Source of the DNA: Sorex araneus
Taxonomy: Eukaryota > Chordata > Mammalia > Eulipotyphla > Soricidae
Assembly (NCBI RefSeq): GCF_027595985.1
Contig: NC_073304.1
Span: 214,674,500-214,738,499, forward strand
Length of the DNA stretch: 64,000 nt
Direction of reading: 5' to 3'
A program made the position numbers and the translations under genes. The notes under the pieces are model-generated. The model was given only the letters and a program-made list of their open reading frames with translations, was not told the origin of the DNA and made no database searches. Shown here piece after piece: positions 46,577 through 58,063 of this stretch (position 1 is the first letter of the stretch; each line of letters begins with the position of its first letter).

Positions 46577-47085
46577 TTGGGGGTCACAGCTGGCTGTGCT
46601 CAGGGCTTACTCCTTGCACTGTGCTCAAGAACTACTCCTGCAGGAACCGAGAGTTAAAAGTAGGTAAAGGGATACTCTTGATAACCTTTCAGTATCAATA
46701 TTGCAAACCACAATGCCCAAAAGAGAGGGAGGGAGGGAGGGAGGGAGGAAGGAGAGGAGGGAGGGAGGAGGGGAGAGTGGGAGAAGAAAAGCGCCTGCTA
46801 TAAAGGCAGACAGGGGTGAGGGGTGGAGGATCATGGGAGGGAACCTGGGTACACTGGTGCTGGGAAGTGTACACTGGTGGAGGGATGGGTGTTGGAATAC
46901 TGTGTGACTGAAATCCAATCATGAACAGCTTTGTAAGGGTCTATCTCACAGGGATTCAATAAAAAAGTTTAAAAAAAAGAATCACTCGTGGCAGGACTCA
47001 GGTATGGGGGTAGCGGGGAGTTGAACCCAGGTCTGCTGCATAAAATGCAAGCGCCCTGCCTGCTGTGTTCTCTCTCCCGTCCCTA
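46577..47085 (-). repeat. Old SOR SINE interrupted by an L1 3' end
   Basis: SOR sequence at 46577-46644 resumes at 46977-47085. The inserted part is annotated separately. Confidence 0.75.
46645..46976 (+). mobile_element. 5'-truncated LINE-1 3' end
   Basis: A GGGA-rich polypurine tract (46725-46775) is followed by GTACACTGGTG words, GGGATGGGTGTTGGAATA, AATCATGAACAGCTTTGTAA and TTCAATAAAAAAG with a terminal A-run. This is the arrangement of mammalian L1 3'UTRs. Imperfect copies of AAGAA(C/T)-ACTC-GCAGG words at 46627-46644 and 46977-46995 form the target duplication. No coding part remains. Confidence 0.8.
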
Positions 47086-47089
47086 ATTA

Positions 47090-47698
47090 TTATTATTTTA
47101 AAAGATGGCTTGAATCTTAGAAAACCACACTGCTCTGTCTTCAAAACCCACAGGAGATCTCACCCCCACCCCGCACCCCTTCTGTGCTGTCAGTCTAGCC
47201 CAAACACCCTTCATTTCCTCATAAGGTTTCACTGAGAACTTGTCACACTTGCCTGCATTAACCCACTTCCTTGTCATACATCCTCACCTCACCCAAGCAG
47301 TTGAGAGATTCTAAGATACCAACACACCACAGTCTGCTGGAGAGAGAGCTCGTGGGGCTGGAAGGCGTGCTCTGTGTGCTGCAGGCCAGGGTTCAGTTCC
47401 CAGCATCTCCCAGTCCCCTGAGTACCATCTAGCAGAGATCCTCAAGCATCAAGCTGGGAGCAGCCAATGAGCACAGCAGGCATCCCTTCCTCTCCCCCCA
47501 ACCACACTCTGCCACCCTCTTCCCCATGTCCTGCAATACCTTCCCATTCCCTTTCAGTGAAAGTCAGACACTATCCTTCCTGGTCCCTTACCTGGCTTCC
47601 TCTTCTCCAGTGCTCTCCTGGCCTTCTAGTTGTTGCTTGAACACCCAGGCATGCTTTTATTATTCCCCTTTAAATCCACCTGGCTCACTCCCTGGCTT
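47090..47698. other. Intergenic with one old SOR
   Basis: A diverged plus-strand SOR lies at about 47352-47480. The rest is pyrimidine-rich unique DNA. Confidence 0.5.
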
Positions 47699-47878
47699 TA
47701 TTTATTTCTCTTTTGCTTTTTGGGTCACACCCAACAATGCACAGGGGTTACTCCTGGCTCATGCACTCAGGAATTACTCCTGGCGGCGCTCAGGGGACCA
47801 GATGGGATGCTGGGAATCAAACCTGGTTCGGCTGCGTGCAAGGCAAATACCCTACCCGCTGCGCTATTGCTCCAGCCA
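47699..47878 (-). repeat. SOR SINE
   Basis: GGGTCACACCCAACAATGC at the left and ATTGCTCCAGCC at the right. Confidence 0.88.
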
Positions 47879-48156
47879 CTCATTCCCTGTTTTTTTTTTT
47901 TCTTCAAGTTTTTGCTCAAATCTCACCTTTTCATTGAGGCCTGACCTGCCTTTTTTAATTTAGATTTGCAACTACACTTATTCTCCCCAAATTTCTACCA
48001 CATTACTTTGTGTGGAAATTTCCACCCAAAGCCAGAGTCAAACCAAGCAGCAGGCCTCAAGAAGTGGGAAAACACTGTTTTAATCACACTAGTAGAACCT
48101 GTTGAGCTCACGTTCTAGAATTGGGCCTAGACCAAAAGTTTAAAATGTCATTTTAT

Positions 48157-48497
48157 GGGGCTGGAGCAATAGCATAGCAGGTAGGGCGTTTGCCTTGCAC
48201 GCGGTCGACCCGGGTTCGAATCCCAGCACCCGATATGGCCCCCTGAGCACCGACACGGGTAATTCCTGAGTGCAGAGCCAGGAGTAACCCCTGTGCATCG
48301 CCGGCTGTGACCCAAAAAGAAAAAAAAAAAACAGAAGCAAATGACTGAGGCTGGAAAGATAGTACAATAGGCAGGGTGCTTACCTTGCATGCAGTTGACC
48401 TGGATTCAATCCTTGGCACCCCATATGGTCCCCAAAGCTCTGCCAAGAATTATCCCTGGGCACTGCTGGGTGTGCTTCCCCCCCACACACACACACA
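48157..48497 (+). repeat. Two plus-strand SOR SINEs
   Basis: A consensus-like copy at 48157-48332 and an older one at 48343-48497 ending in a CA run. Confidence 0.85.
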
Positions 48498-48798
48498 AAG
48501 AAAAAGCTAACAGAGTATGGAGGGAATGAGCTCAGTCTGTCAGGCCACATTCTGACCCTCCAGCGTCAACAAGATGACACCCTCTGGCAACCATCCACCT
48601 GCTTCCAAGTATAGTGATATTGGGGAACGATTCCAGGAAACATGGGGAGGGAGGGAAGCAGCATGGAAAGAGGCAAACACAGGGCGTGCTAGTGAATGCA
48701 GAGTGATCCCTGAGTGCAGAGTCAGGGTAAGCTCTGAGAACCAATGGGTGTGGCCCCCAAATAAAATCAAAACAAAGCAAAAAGAACCCAACCTGAAA

Positions 48799-48799
48799 G

Positions 48800-48866
<67 letters not shown>

Positions 48867-49030
48867 TACAGGGGTTAAAGCATTCACTGTCTGGTTGATG
48901 CCAGTTTGATTCTCAGCACCAAATGTTGTCCCCCCCACACACCCACTCCAGGAGTAATTTCTAAGCACAGAGCAAGGTATTAGCTCTTAGTGTGGTATGC
49001 ATACACACACACACACACACACACACACAT
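48799..49030 (+). repeat. SOR-like SINE with (GA)n in its head and (CA)n tail
   Basis: The usual head word GGAGAGATAGTACAG is expanded into a GA tract at 48804-48864, followed by GTACAGGGGTTAAAGC and a recognisable body. A CA tract at about 49002-49029 replaces the A-tail. Confidence 0.7.
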
Positions 49031-49149
49031 ACCAGAGTTAACGAGCACCTTCCGTGACTGCAATGAACACAACAGATCCCTAGCCTCAAAGAGCTCCAAT
49101 TGGAAGACAGAGAAAGGTGACAAATAGTAAACTTACCAGTCATTTCCTT

Positions 49150-49620
49150 GGGGATAGGTTATATGCAAGGGAAATCATCTACCCACTGTACTATCGCTCC
49201 AGCCCCTCTGCTAGCTTTTCCTATGGGCATTTCCTATTATTTTTTCTTTTTTCTCTTTCTTTTTATTTTGGGTCACACTCGGCGATGCACAGGGGTTACT
49301 CCTGGTTCTGTATTCAGGAATCACTCCTAACTAGTGGTGCTCAGGGGACCATATAGGATGCTGGGAATCGAACCCGGGTCAGCCGCGTGCAAGGCAAACA
49401 CCCTGCCTGCTGTGCTATTGCTCCAGTCCCAACATTTTTTTAAATTTGTTTTTGATGCCACACCAGCGATGCTCAGGGGTTACTCCTGGCTCTGCACTCA
49501 GGAATCACTCCTGGGAGTGCTCAGGGACCACTTTGGATGCTGAGGATCAAACTTGGATCGGCCATGAGGAAGGTAAATGCCCTATCCGTTGTACTATTGC
49601 ACCAGCTCCATCTTCTACCT
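49150..49620 (-). repeat. SOR SINE cluster
   Basis: A head-only fragment at 49150-49206, a full copy at 49240-49430 and an older copy at 49446-49608. Confidence 0.8.
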
Positions 49621-49624
49621 TTAA

Positions 49625-50229
49625 AATTTTCATGTGTCTTTTTTAAAATCAAACTTTTTTAAACATCTGAGTAATATGCATACGTAATTAAAAAGCAAAG
49701 GGTGCTAAAGGCTTATAAAGGAAAACACAAATTTCCAGTCCCACCCCTCCCACCTTGCAGAAGCAACCATTCTTCATAGAACATTTCTGGCTGTTTCCTC
49801 TGGTATTGCCATCATATTTCTAAATAATATGCTCAGCAGCTATTAAATCCTAATTTCTCAACATGAGCCATTTTCATTTTACTTATTATGATGGTAAAGA
49901 GAGGAGCATAGAGTTCCTTCCATTCCACCCAATTTCTCCCCTCATAGACACATCACAGTCTGAAGATCACATTTGCGGTTAATTCAGTGTTTAATGTTTG
50001 CACTTTATGACTAAATAACTCTGACTCCCAGCTGAGCTGTATAGTAGACTACGATTACATTTCCTTTCTTGGGCAATTTTTTTTTTGGCCTGGAACTAAT
50101 TGCCTCACTTTTTCATTTTCTTTGTAGCATCTCCTAAGTCTTCTCTCTTCAAGTCTTTCCCTCTGTTTCTGAGCAAGGTTAGGCTGTTTTTCTAGAGCCC
50201 TTCCTCTCCCCGCACTTGATATTGCTGTA
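49625..50229. other. Intergenic AT-rich unique stretch
   Basis: No SINE or gene is recognised. The composition suggests ancient repeat relics but I cannot name them. Confidence 0.45.
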
Positions 50230-50240
50230 GGAAGTTCCTT

Positions 50241-50442
50241 AATTTTCTTAATTTTTAAAAATTTTTATTTTTTTGGATTTTTTTTGGATCATACCTGGTG
50301 ATGCACAGGAGTTACTCCTGGCTCTGCACTCAGGAATTACTCCTGGGGGTGCTCAGGGGACCATATGGGATGCTGGGAATCGAACCCGGGTCGACCACGT
50401 GCCAGGCAAACGCCCTACCCGCTGTGCTATCGCTCCAGCCCC
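50241..50442 (-). repeat. SOR SINE with 11-bp target duplication
   Basis: GGAAGTTCCTT at 50230-50240 and 50443-50453 flanks a T-rich tail and consensus body. Confidence 0.92.
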
Positions 50443-50453
50443 GGAAGTTCCTT

Positions 50454-50980
50454 TATATCCCACAAATGAGAGAGACCATTCCGATAGGGTCTGTCCCTCT
50501 GTCCCTCCCTGATGTGGCGGTGATTCTTGCAGGGCTCCTGGAAACTGGTTCTGCCTCACAGTCTCTGGCTGGAGAACCCAATGAGGTGTGGGCAGAGCGG
50601 GCTTTCAATCAGGCAGAAAGTGCTGAGGTCAGAAAAGGGGGCGGTGGGGAGACCCAGAGGACAGAATGTTCTGGAAGCACCTCTGAGACCTCTGAGTGCT
50701 GCAGGCTTTCTCCAGGCCCCCTGGGAGACAGCGGTTGGGGGCAGCAGCCTGTGCCGTCTGGTTCCCCGCCACACGGGGGCGCTCCGAGCGAGGGGTACCT
50801 CCACGCTTCAGGGCAGAGCATCCCACCCCGGGTTTGCCTTGGACGTTCCTGCCCAGGTGGGCTCGGCTCTGGGCATGAGTCGCCCCTGCCCTCAGCCCCC
50901 AGCATGCCTGAGCTTCCACGTTGCCCTTTTCTTCCCCCAGGAAGCCCTTCCTCATCCTTCAAGGCCCAAGTTCTTCTTTT
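50454..50980. other. GC-rich intergenic stretch without recognised gene
   Basis: Several overlapping ORFs exist on both strands here, the longest about 270 codons, but they run into SOR sequence at their ends and show no recognisable domain. I consider them incidental. Confidence 0.5.
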
Positions 50981-50988
50981 TCCTCTTT

Positions 50989-51212
50989 TTTTTTTTTTTT
51001 TGTTTGTTTGGGGCCACAGCCGGCGGTGCTCAGGGCTTCCTCCTGGCTCTGCACTCAGGGATCCCTCCTGGCGGGGTCGGGGAGCCTTTTATTTGGGGGA
51101 GGCCACATCTGTCTAAGCTCAGGGAGACCCTAGTGGGTGCCGGGGTTGGAACCCACCCAGGTCAGCCACGTGCAAGACAGACGCCCTCCCCGCTGTACTA
51201 TGGCTCCAGCCC
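50989..51212 (-). repeat. SOR-like SINE, older subfamily
   Basis: A T-run, GGGGCCACAGCCGGCGGTG and a head ending ATGGCTCCAGCCC. The body contains an extra segment around 51085-51120. Confidence 0.75.
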
Positions 51213-52195
51213 GTGTCACCTTTTGTTCCGGGGGTCACTGACTTGGCACCGGGAAAGTTGGGCGCTGTGTCCTGAGAGTGGGTGGTGGGGTTGTGAGTCT
51301 TGCAGAAAAGGGGGCTCCTCGCCTGCACCTCCCCGGAGCAACCTCTAGAGGGCAGTCTCGTACCACCAGCGGCTCCCCGAGCTTCTGCCTAGGAGCCTTG
51401 ACTTCCCCTAGGCGGCTGGGAGAAGACCTGACACGGGTGGATGGACAGCTGGGTGGGTGGATAGACGGGATGGACTTGGTGGACAGATGGGCTCTGGAAT
51501 GAGTGAAGTCCGGGGCCCCTGAGTCCACTGAAGCTGGTCTAAGCGCCAGAGATGTGGCTGGCCTATTACTCAAACTCAGGCTTATGTCTAGGGAAGGGTG
51601 GTCGAACAGTAAAAAGCTCTCCATTGCAGAATGAAAACGGTGTATGGACATCCAAATGGCTACGAACCAAAATGCGAATCAGCTGCAAATCCGCTTGCAT
51701 GCAGGAAGTCACCTCTCCGGTGTCCTGTGAATGCATCTTGTGATTCTGACACCAGGTGGACACTCCTAACACCTGGTGCCTCCCTCTGAAATGGCTCTGG
51801 GAGAGAGTCAGCGGAATGGGGTGGAAAGCGGAACCCTAGACGCCCGGCCGGAGGGCCTGGCACGCTGTGCCTGAGTTCGGCGCCTATGCAGAGGCTGCAG
51901 GTTTACACCTTTCCTCTGAGGGTGCCCTGCTGAGCTGTAGCTCCCTGCAGTGATCTGGGAACCAGGGCGTGCTGGGGACTGAACCACAACTGAACTCCTG
52001 CAGCGTTCAGCCCACTGAACGCCGTTGACTTGGAACTATCCCCAAGCAAAAGTCGTACGGTTTTATTGAAATACTTTATTTGAAGCACAGTGATGTACAA
52101 AACTCCTAATGACAGGATTTTACGCCTACAGTGTGCCAACACCACACAGACCACCAGCGTCTGCTCCCCTCCAACCAAGTCTTTTAAAAAAGTTT
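51213..52195. other. Intergenic, no gene recognised
   Basis: A short GGTGGATRGA-like repeated patch lies at 51435-51490. A very old SOR-like fragment may lie at 51925-52015. The rest is unrecognised. Confidence 0.45.
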
Positions 52196-52199
52196 TTTT

Positions 52200-52983
52200 G
52201 TGGCCAGAGTGATAGTACAGCAGGTAGGGCATTTGCCTTCCATGCAGCCGACCTGGGTTCAATCCCTGGCATTCCCGTATGGTCCCCCAAGCATGGCCAG
52301 GAATAATTCCTGAGTGCAGAGCCAGGAGTAATCCCTGAGCATCGCTGGGTGTGACCCAAAAAGAAAAAAGATTGTTTTGTGTCACACCTGGTGGTACTCA
52401 GGGCTTACTCCTGGTTCTGTGCTCAGGGATCACTCCTGCCGGTGCTTAGGGGACCACAGAGGCTGTAGGCAACTGAACACGTGTTGGCCAAGTGCAAGAC
52501 AAGCACCCTGCTTGCTGTATTATCTCTCCGTTCCCTTTTAAAAGTACCTCCTGGTAGAGGCTGGAGAGATGGCGCTTGCCTTGCACACAGCCAACTTGGG
52601 TTCAATTTCCATCACCCCATATTGCCCCTAAGCCCCACCAGGAGTGCAGAGCCAGGAGTAAGCCCTGTGCACCACTGGATGTGGCCAAAAACACAAAAAT
52701 AAATAAATATTTAGAAAAAAACTTTCTAAAGATGCATATTCTGCTCAAGCCCATGCTGCTTACACCCACGTGCCCGAGCACATGTGGCATCCGCATCTCC
52801 CCTATTTTTTTTTTTTTGGCTTTTTGGGTCACACCCAGCGATGCTCAGGGGTTACTCCTGGCTTTTGCACTCAGGAATTACTCCTGGCAGTGCTTGGAGG
52901 ACCATATGGAAGCCGGGGATTGAACCCGGGTCTGCCGCATGCAAGGCAAACGCCCTACCCGCTGTGCTATCGCTCCGGCCCCC
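52200..52983. repeat. SOR SINE cluster (four copies)
   Basis: Plus 52200-52370, minus 52377-52540 (old), plus 52557-52700 (old), minus 52805-52983 (consensus-like, CATCTCCCCT on both sides). Confidence 0.82.
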
Positions 52984-53317
52984 CACATCTCCCCTCTTGA
53001 GATATGTACTTTCATGCTTCCATATCTAATGATGGGGTGTGTGTAGAGACTTTTTCAGCACTTAGAGAAGCCCACATTCTCTCTTGAGCATGTTACTTTT
53101 TCTCACTTCCTCTTCTTCCTCCCCCTTTCTAAAAACCTCCAAAAAACCTCCAAATAAAATCTGAAAAAGAAAAAAAAAGTACCCCTTGGTCGTGATGTTG
53201 CGGGGGGGATACAAGGAGAAAAGTCTGAGAGCACAGACTTCCCGCATTAGACCCTGGGTTCCAACCCCAGCACCCAAGAAAAGGAAGGAAGGGAGGGATG
53301 GGGGAAGTAAGTTCATT

Positions 53318-53488
53318 TTTTTTTTTCTATTTGGGTCACACCCAGTGATGCTCAGGGGTTACTCCTGGCTCTGCACTCAGGAATTATTCCTAGCAGTGCT
53401 CAGGGTACCATATGGGATGCCGGGGATTGAACTTGAGTCACCACATGCAAGGCAAATGCCCTATCCATTATACTATCGCTCCAGCCCC
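53318..53488 (-). repeat. SOR SINE, first at a reused target
   Basis: AGTAAGTTCATT at 53306-53317 and 53489-53500 flanks it. Confidence 0.94.
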
Positions 53489-53500
53489 AGTAAGTTCATT

Positions 53501-53672
53501 GTTTTTTTTTTTTTTTTATCATACCTGGTGATGCACAGGGGTTACTCCTGGCTCTGCACTCAGTAATCATCCCTGGTGGTGCTCAGGGGACCATATGGGA
53601 TACTGGGAATTGAACTCGGGTTGGCTGCATGCAAGGCAAACGCCCTACCTGCTGTGTTATTGCTCCAGCCCC
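53501..53672 (-). repeat. SOR SINE, second at the same target
   Basis: AGTAAGTTCATT at 53489-53500 and 53673-53684 flanks it, so the 12-base target word is present three times in all. Confidence 0.94.
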
Positions 53673-53689
53673 AGTAAGTTCATTCTTGA

Positions 53690-54150
53690 CCCTCCCTAAA
53701 TCTCTCCACTGTTCCACATTAACCCTGGTGGTCCCGGACCCTGGGACCCTCACAGCGTCATATTCTCAGGCCCTCACATTGACCAGGTTGTCACCCAAAG
53801 TGGCCCCAGGAGCCTCCTGAGCACTGCTTGGGGGCCCCCCAGGGGATATGTATTGGGTGTGGTAGATATACAATGCTATGTATGGATTGATAAAGCCAGA
53901 GTTCAATCTGTGGTCTGAAGTGGGGTAGCAGAACCCCCAGACTCCCCGCCAGAGGGCCCAGGGCACGGCTCCTGACTCAGCCCTGAGGCAGCGATGCGGT
54001 GGGGACCCTGCTCTGCCCTCTTGTATTGAGCTGAGTAGACGGACCAGACAGGTACAAGTCCCGAGACGTGCATTTGGAAAACGCCTTTTCCAGATGATGT
54101 GGGGGGCGAAAGCCCGGCTCTGGCTCACAATTCCTTGTGACTTTGCAGTG
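53690..54150. other. Intergenic unique stretch
   Basis: No repeat or gene is recognised. Confidence 0.45.
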
Positions 54151-54163
54151 AGAGATTTGTACT

Positions 54164-54282
54164 GGGGCTGGAGCAATAGCACAGCGGGTAGGGCATTTCC
54201 CTTGCACGCGGCCGACCCGGGTTCGATTCCCAGCATCCCATATGGTCCCCTGAGCACCACCAGGGGTAATTCCTGAGTGCAG
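54164..54282 (+). repeat. SOR SINE lacking its 3' end, with 13-bp target duplication
   Basis: AGAGATTTGTACT at 54151-54163 and 54283-54295 flanks a copy that stops at CCTGAGTGC, without the last 50 or so bases and without an A-tail. Confidence 0.88.
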
Positions 54283-54295
54283 AGAGATTTGTACT

Positions 54296-55260
54296 TTTTT
54301 TTTTCTTTCCCTCTCTTTCCGTCCTCCCTTTTTTCAGTTTTGGGCCACTCCTGGCAGTGCTCAGGGATCACTCCTGGTCGTGCTCAGGGGAGCCTATAAG
54401 GTGCTAGGGATCATAGCTGGGCTGGCTGTACTCGAGGTTCGTCCATCCCTGCCTACTCTGAGTCATTGTTCAAAGGTGGCACATCCCCGGGTTGCTACAG
54501 ATGGCGGAAGCCCCGGCGTGGACCTTCCAGCAGAAGAGTGTTTGGACCCCAGGCAGAAGGGATCATTCATTACACAGCACAGAGGGGTGGCTGGGGCCAG
54601 AGTGTCAGCGGAAGATGAGGTCGGGATCCTAGAATTCAGCACATGGCAACAGCTCATCTTTTTTTATTTTTTCAAACCCAGGACCTCTGAGCCACACCCC
54701 AGGCCTCCCAAACCCCCCAGGCCCCTGTGACCCATGACTAGAAAGACCTCCAAGAGTGGGAGGATTATGGGCTTAGGCAAGGGCAGAGGGTTTCAGGAGA
54801 AGTGGGTAGAGAAGGTGCTTGTACCCTGGGAGCTGAGGCGGGCGTGGGGGGGGGCCTCTGGGTAGGCGGTAGAGACCAGGGAAGATCTGAGGTGTTAGGG
54901 TAGAGCTCAATATTGGGGAGCAGGTGTGGGAGATCACAGAGATAAAGTGGGGGGGCCTTGGGAGAATTGCCGGGTGTTGGGTCTTGGGGGCTGGGGGGAG
55001 AAGGAGCAAGAGCTCAGGCCCATAGCTTCTGATCTCACTGCCCCTCCACCCTGCTCAGGTATTCCTGGACTCTCCTTGAAAGCTCACTTCTTTTGGGGGG
55101 TTGGGGGATAGGCCACATGCCGTGGTACTCAGGGCTTACTCCTGGCTCTGTGCTCAGGGACCCCTCCTGGCAGGGTCGCCTGTATGGGCTGCTGGGGATT
55201 GAACCTAGGTCGGCCACGTGCAAGGCGAGTGCCTTCCCCACTGCACCGTCTCTTCAGTCC
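54296..55260. other. Intergenic with old SOR remnants
   Basis: Old minus-strand copies lie near 54330-54440 and 55090-55260. G-rich unique DNA lies between them. Confidence 0.5.
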
Positions 55261-56100
55261 CTTGAAGACTTCTTCTTGAAGGGCTTCCAGGCTGTTACCC
55301 CTCCCCTGGCTTCTCCTTTCTTGGATGGCCTCTGGCCCTCTCAGCCAAAGTTGTTGACAGCTCGAAATTGCAGGGTCTGTCTTCTGCTCCCCCTTGCTCC
55401 TTCCCCAGCCTGCATCTGTTCTCCCGCCTTGGCTCCCTTTGTCGTCATGATGTACAGCCGAGGCCCAGTTCTTTGCAGGAACAATCACCCACGAGCATGT
55501 TATTTCTGCAGGTTCCTCTAATTGCCAGGCTTAACCCCAGAACCCTCTGCTCAGGTGTCACAGTACCTGCGAATGACCTAAAGTACTGAAAATCAATGGT
55601 AAGGCAATTTTAAAAAATAACCCAAATTAGTGTCCTTGCCTTACTCTCCAGACCCGGTGTCACCCCCAAACCCAAAGAGCATGCCCCTATCCAATACCTC
55701 CTGGTACTGAGAATGTTGAGAGGAGCCCAACCGTGGGTGCTACGGGTGACGAGTGTCCTAAGACACATAGGAGCATTGCAATCCGACACGAGGTGGCATC
55801 ATGCCCACGGAGGCAGCAACTGGAGTGGTTCCACGAGACAAGGAATGCCAAGAGCCACCAAAAGAACAAACTGTCCCGGCATGGCCGGGAGGAGCCAGGA
55901 GGAGCTGAGCCCTGCCCTGCTGGCCTCTCTGCCTTCTCAGAGCCTGTGGGCAGAACAGGACTCGCTGGCTTTCTACTGCCCAGAGGTGCCTGCTCAGGGC
56001 CAAAGTGAGGTTATTGCAGGTAGGGCGCTTGTACCCGCTGTACAAGCTCCTCAGCCTCATGACAGACCCTGATTAATGGTCCTGCAGGCAGGAGATTTAT
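55261..56100. other. Intergenic unique stretch
   Basis: Short ORFs exist on both strands but none has recognisable content. Confidence 0.45.
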
Positions 56101-56104
56101 TTAT

Positions 56105-56349
56105 TTGGTGCGATAGCACAGCAGGGAAGGTGTTTGCCTTGCACATGGCCGACCCGGTTCGATTCTTCTGTCCCTCTTGGAGAGCCCGGCAAGCTACCGA
56201 GAGTATCCCACCCGCACGGCAGAGCCTGGCAAGCTCCCCATGGCGTATTCGATATGCAAAAACAGTAACAACAAGTCTCACAATGGAGACCTTACTGGTG
56301 CCCGCTCAAGCAAATTGAGCAATGGGATGGCAGTGACAGTGACAGTGAC
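56105..56349 (+). repeat. Long composite SINE with TGACAG tail
   Basis: A SOR-like head (GCGATAGCACAGCAGG, GGTTCGATTC) is followed by the alternative body and ends GGCAGTGACAGTGACAGTGA. Confidence 0.88.
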
Positions 56350-57390
56350 CCTTACACAGGGGTGTGTGGAGGTGCTGGTCTCTTCTCCGTGTGAGATCAG
56401 GAAGCTCCTGAACCCTGAGGTGCTCTTCCCTGAGCACTGGGAGTTTCCCAGGTTGGGGGAGTGAGAATGTGTCCATCTTTGTAGATCACTTGAAGAATGA
56501 ATTTATTTTTCAAAAATCCTCACTGTCTCTCCTAGTTCCGCACAGCTCAATAAAACGCTAACCGAGTATACAGCAGATTCTGTCCCCTGGGTGGGGAGAC
56601 ATGTTCCCCTTCCCACAGACAGACCGTCACTCTATTCAGGGAGCGGGCTGGGTCCCTGAACAGGGTGACCTGTGACGTGCGGGCCAGTGGCTCTCCCACC
56701 CCTTGCTTTATTGGGTCCATTCATCTCCACAGGATGCATATCCCAGAGACCATGGGGGCTGCCATTCCCGTCACGAGGGGCTCCAGGGAGAGAAAGAGGG
56801 GGGGAACCCAACCCTGTCCCAGCAGTGGCTGTGTTCACAGGGGTCTGTGACTCAGAGGAGGCTGGGCTGTGCTCTGCACCTGCGCCTCACATCCTCCTAC
56901 TGTTTGTCTCGACTCCCTGCCCTGTCCTTTTATGGTTGGGGGCCATGTGGAGATGATGAGTGAGTGTGTTGTGTGTGTGTGAGTGTGTGTGTTAGGGGGG
57001 TGTTGCCGAGGTGCTTGCCCTGGGTTTTCACATCAAGGCACGGGGCTCCCACACCACACCCGGTGATGCTCACGGCTCTGTATGCCTTTGTGTGCGGCGC
57101 TGGCCAGGGCCCACTCTCTTAGCTGGGAAACACACGTTGGGGTTGTGGTGCTGCTGGCCGGGAGTGAATGTGCTGCTCACACACGTGCTGGCTGGGGTCA
57201 GACCCACGGCACAGCAGGCAGCAGCAGAGGTGCCAAGCCAGACAGTGGAGCCTGTGGCACCACAGGGCTTGGAACTCTGTGACCAGGTGTATGCAAGGCA
57301 GGTGCTCTGAACCCTTGCACTATTCCTCTGGGTCTTAATAGGATTACCAACTTCCTCCCCCCTAAAAAATCAAAATAAATAAGGAAGGGA
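56350..57390. other. Intergenic, GT-repeat patch, no gene
   Basis: An impure GT repeat lies at about 56955-56993. A very old SOR-like copy may lie near 57055-57335. Nothing else is recognised. Confidence 0.45.
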
Positions 57391-57394
57391 AGCA

Positions 57395-57680
57395 GAGAGT
57401 CTGCCTTGCAAACTGCTGACCTGGATTTGATCCCTGGCACTTGCTATGATTTCCCAGCCTGCCCTCGGTGATCCCTGAGCACAGAGCCAGGAGTAAGCCC
57501 TGGGCACTGCTGAGTGTGACCTAAAAAATAAACTGAAAGAGACCAATAAGTTTCTGGGTCTTGTTTGTGTGCCACATCTGATGGTGTCGGGGGCGACTCT
57601 AGACTCTGTGGTGCCAGGAATCAAACCTGGGGCTCCTACATGCAGAGCATGCACTCAGCCCTCTGAGTTACTCTCCTGGC
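57395..57680. repeat. Two old SOR SINEs
   Basis: Plus about 57395-57530 and minus about 57545-57680, both diverged. Confidence 0.65.
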
Positions 57681-57739
57681 TGATGAATTGTATTTTAAGT
57701 TTTTTTTTTTTCTCAAGCCCCGCCCCCGTATTTTAAGGT

Positions 57740-57924
57740 TTTTTTTGTTTTGTTTTGTTTTGTTTTTGGGTCACACCCGGCGATGCACAGGGGTTACTCC
57801 TGGCTCTTCACTCAGGAATTACCCCTGGCGGTGCTCAGGGGACCATATGGGATGCTGGGATTAGAACCCAGGTCGGCCGCGTGCAAGGCAAATGCCCTAC
57901 CCGCTGTGCTATCGCTCCAGCCCC
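57740..57924 (-). repeat. SOR SINE, full length
   Basis: A TTTTG-repeat tail, GGGTCACACCCGGCGATGC and a head ending TATCGCTCCAGCCCC. Confidence 0.9.
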
Positions 57925-58063
57925 TTAAGTTTTTTATAGTACAGAGGTTAAGGCACTTGCCTTGCATGTGGCTGACTTTGGATTGGTCCCCAAGCACTGC
58001 CTAGAGTAGCCCCTGAGCACATATATATGTGTGTGTGTGTGTGTGCGCGCGCGTATGTTTTTA

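Noticed and set aside
50298-51348. Two overlapping plus-strand ORFs of about 270 codons
   Set aside because: Both start or end in antisense SOR sequence and contain no recognisable domain. GC-rich DNA explains their length.
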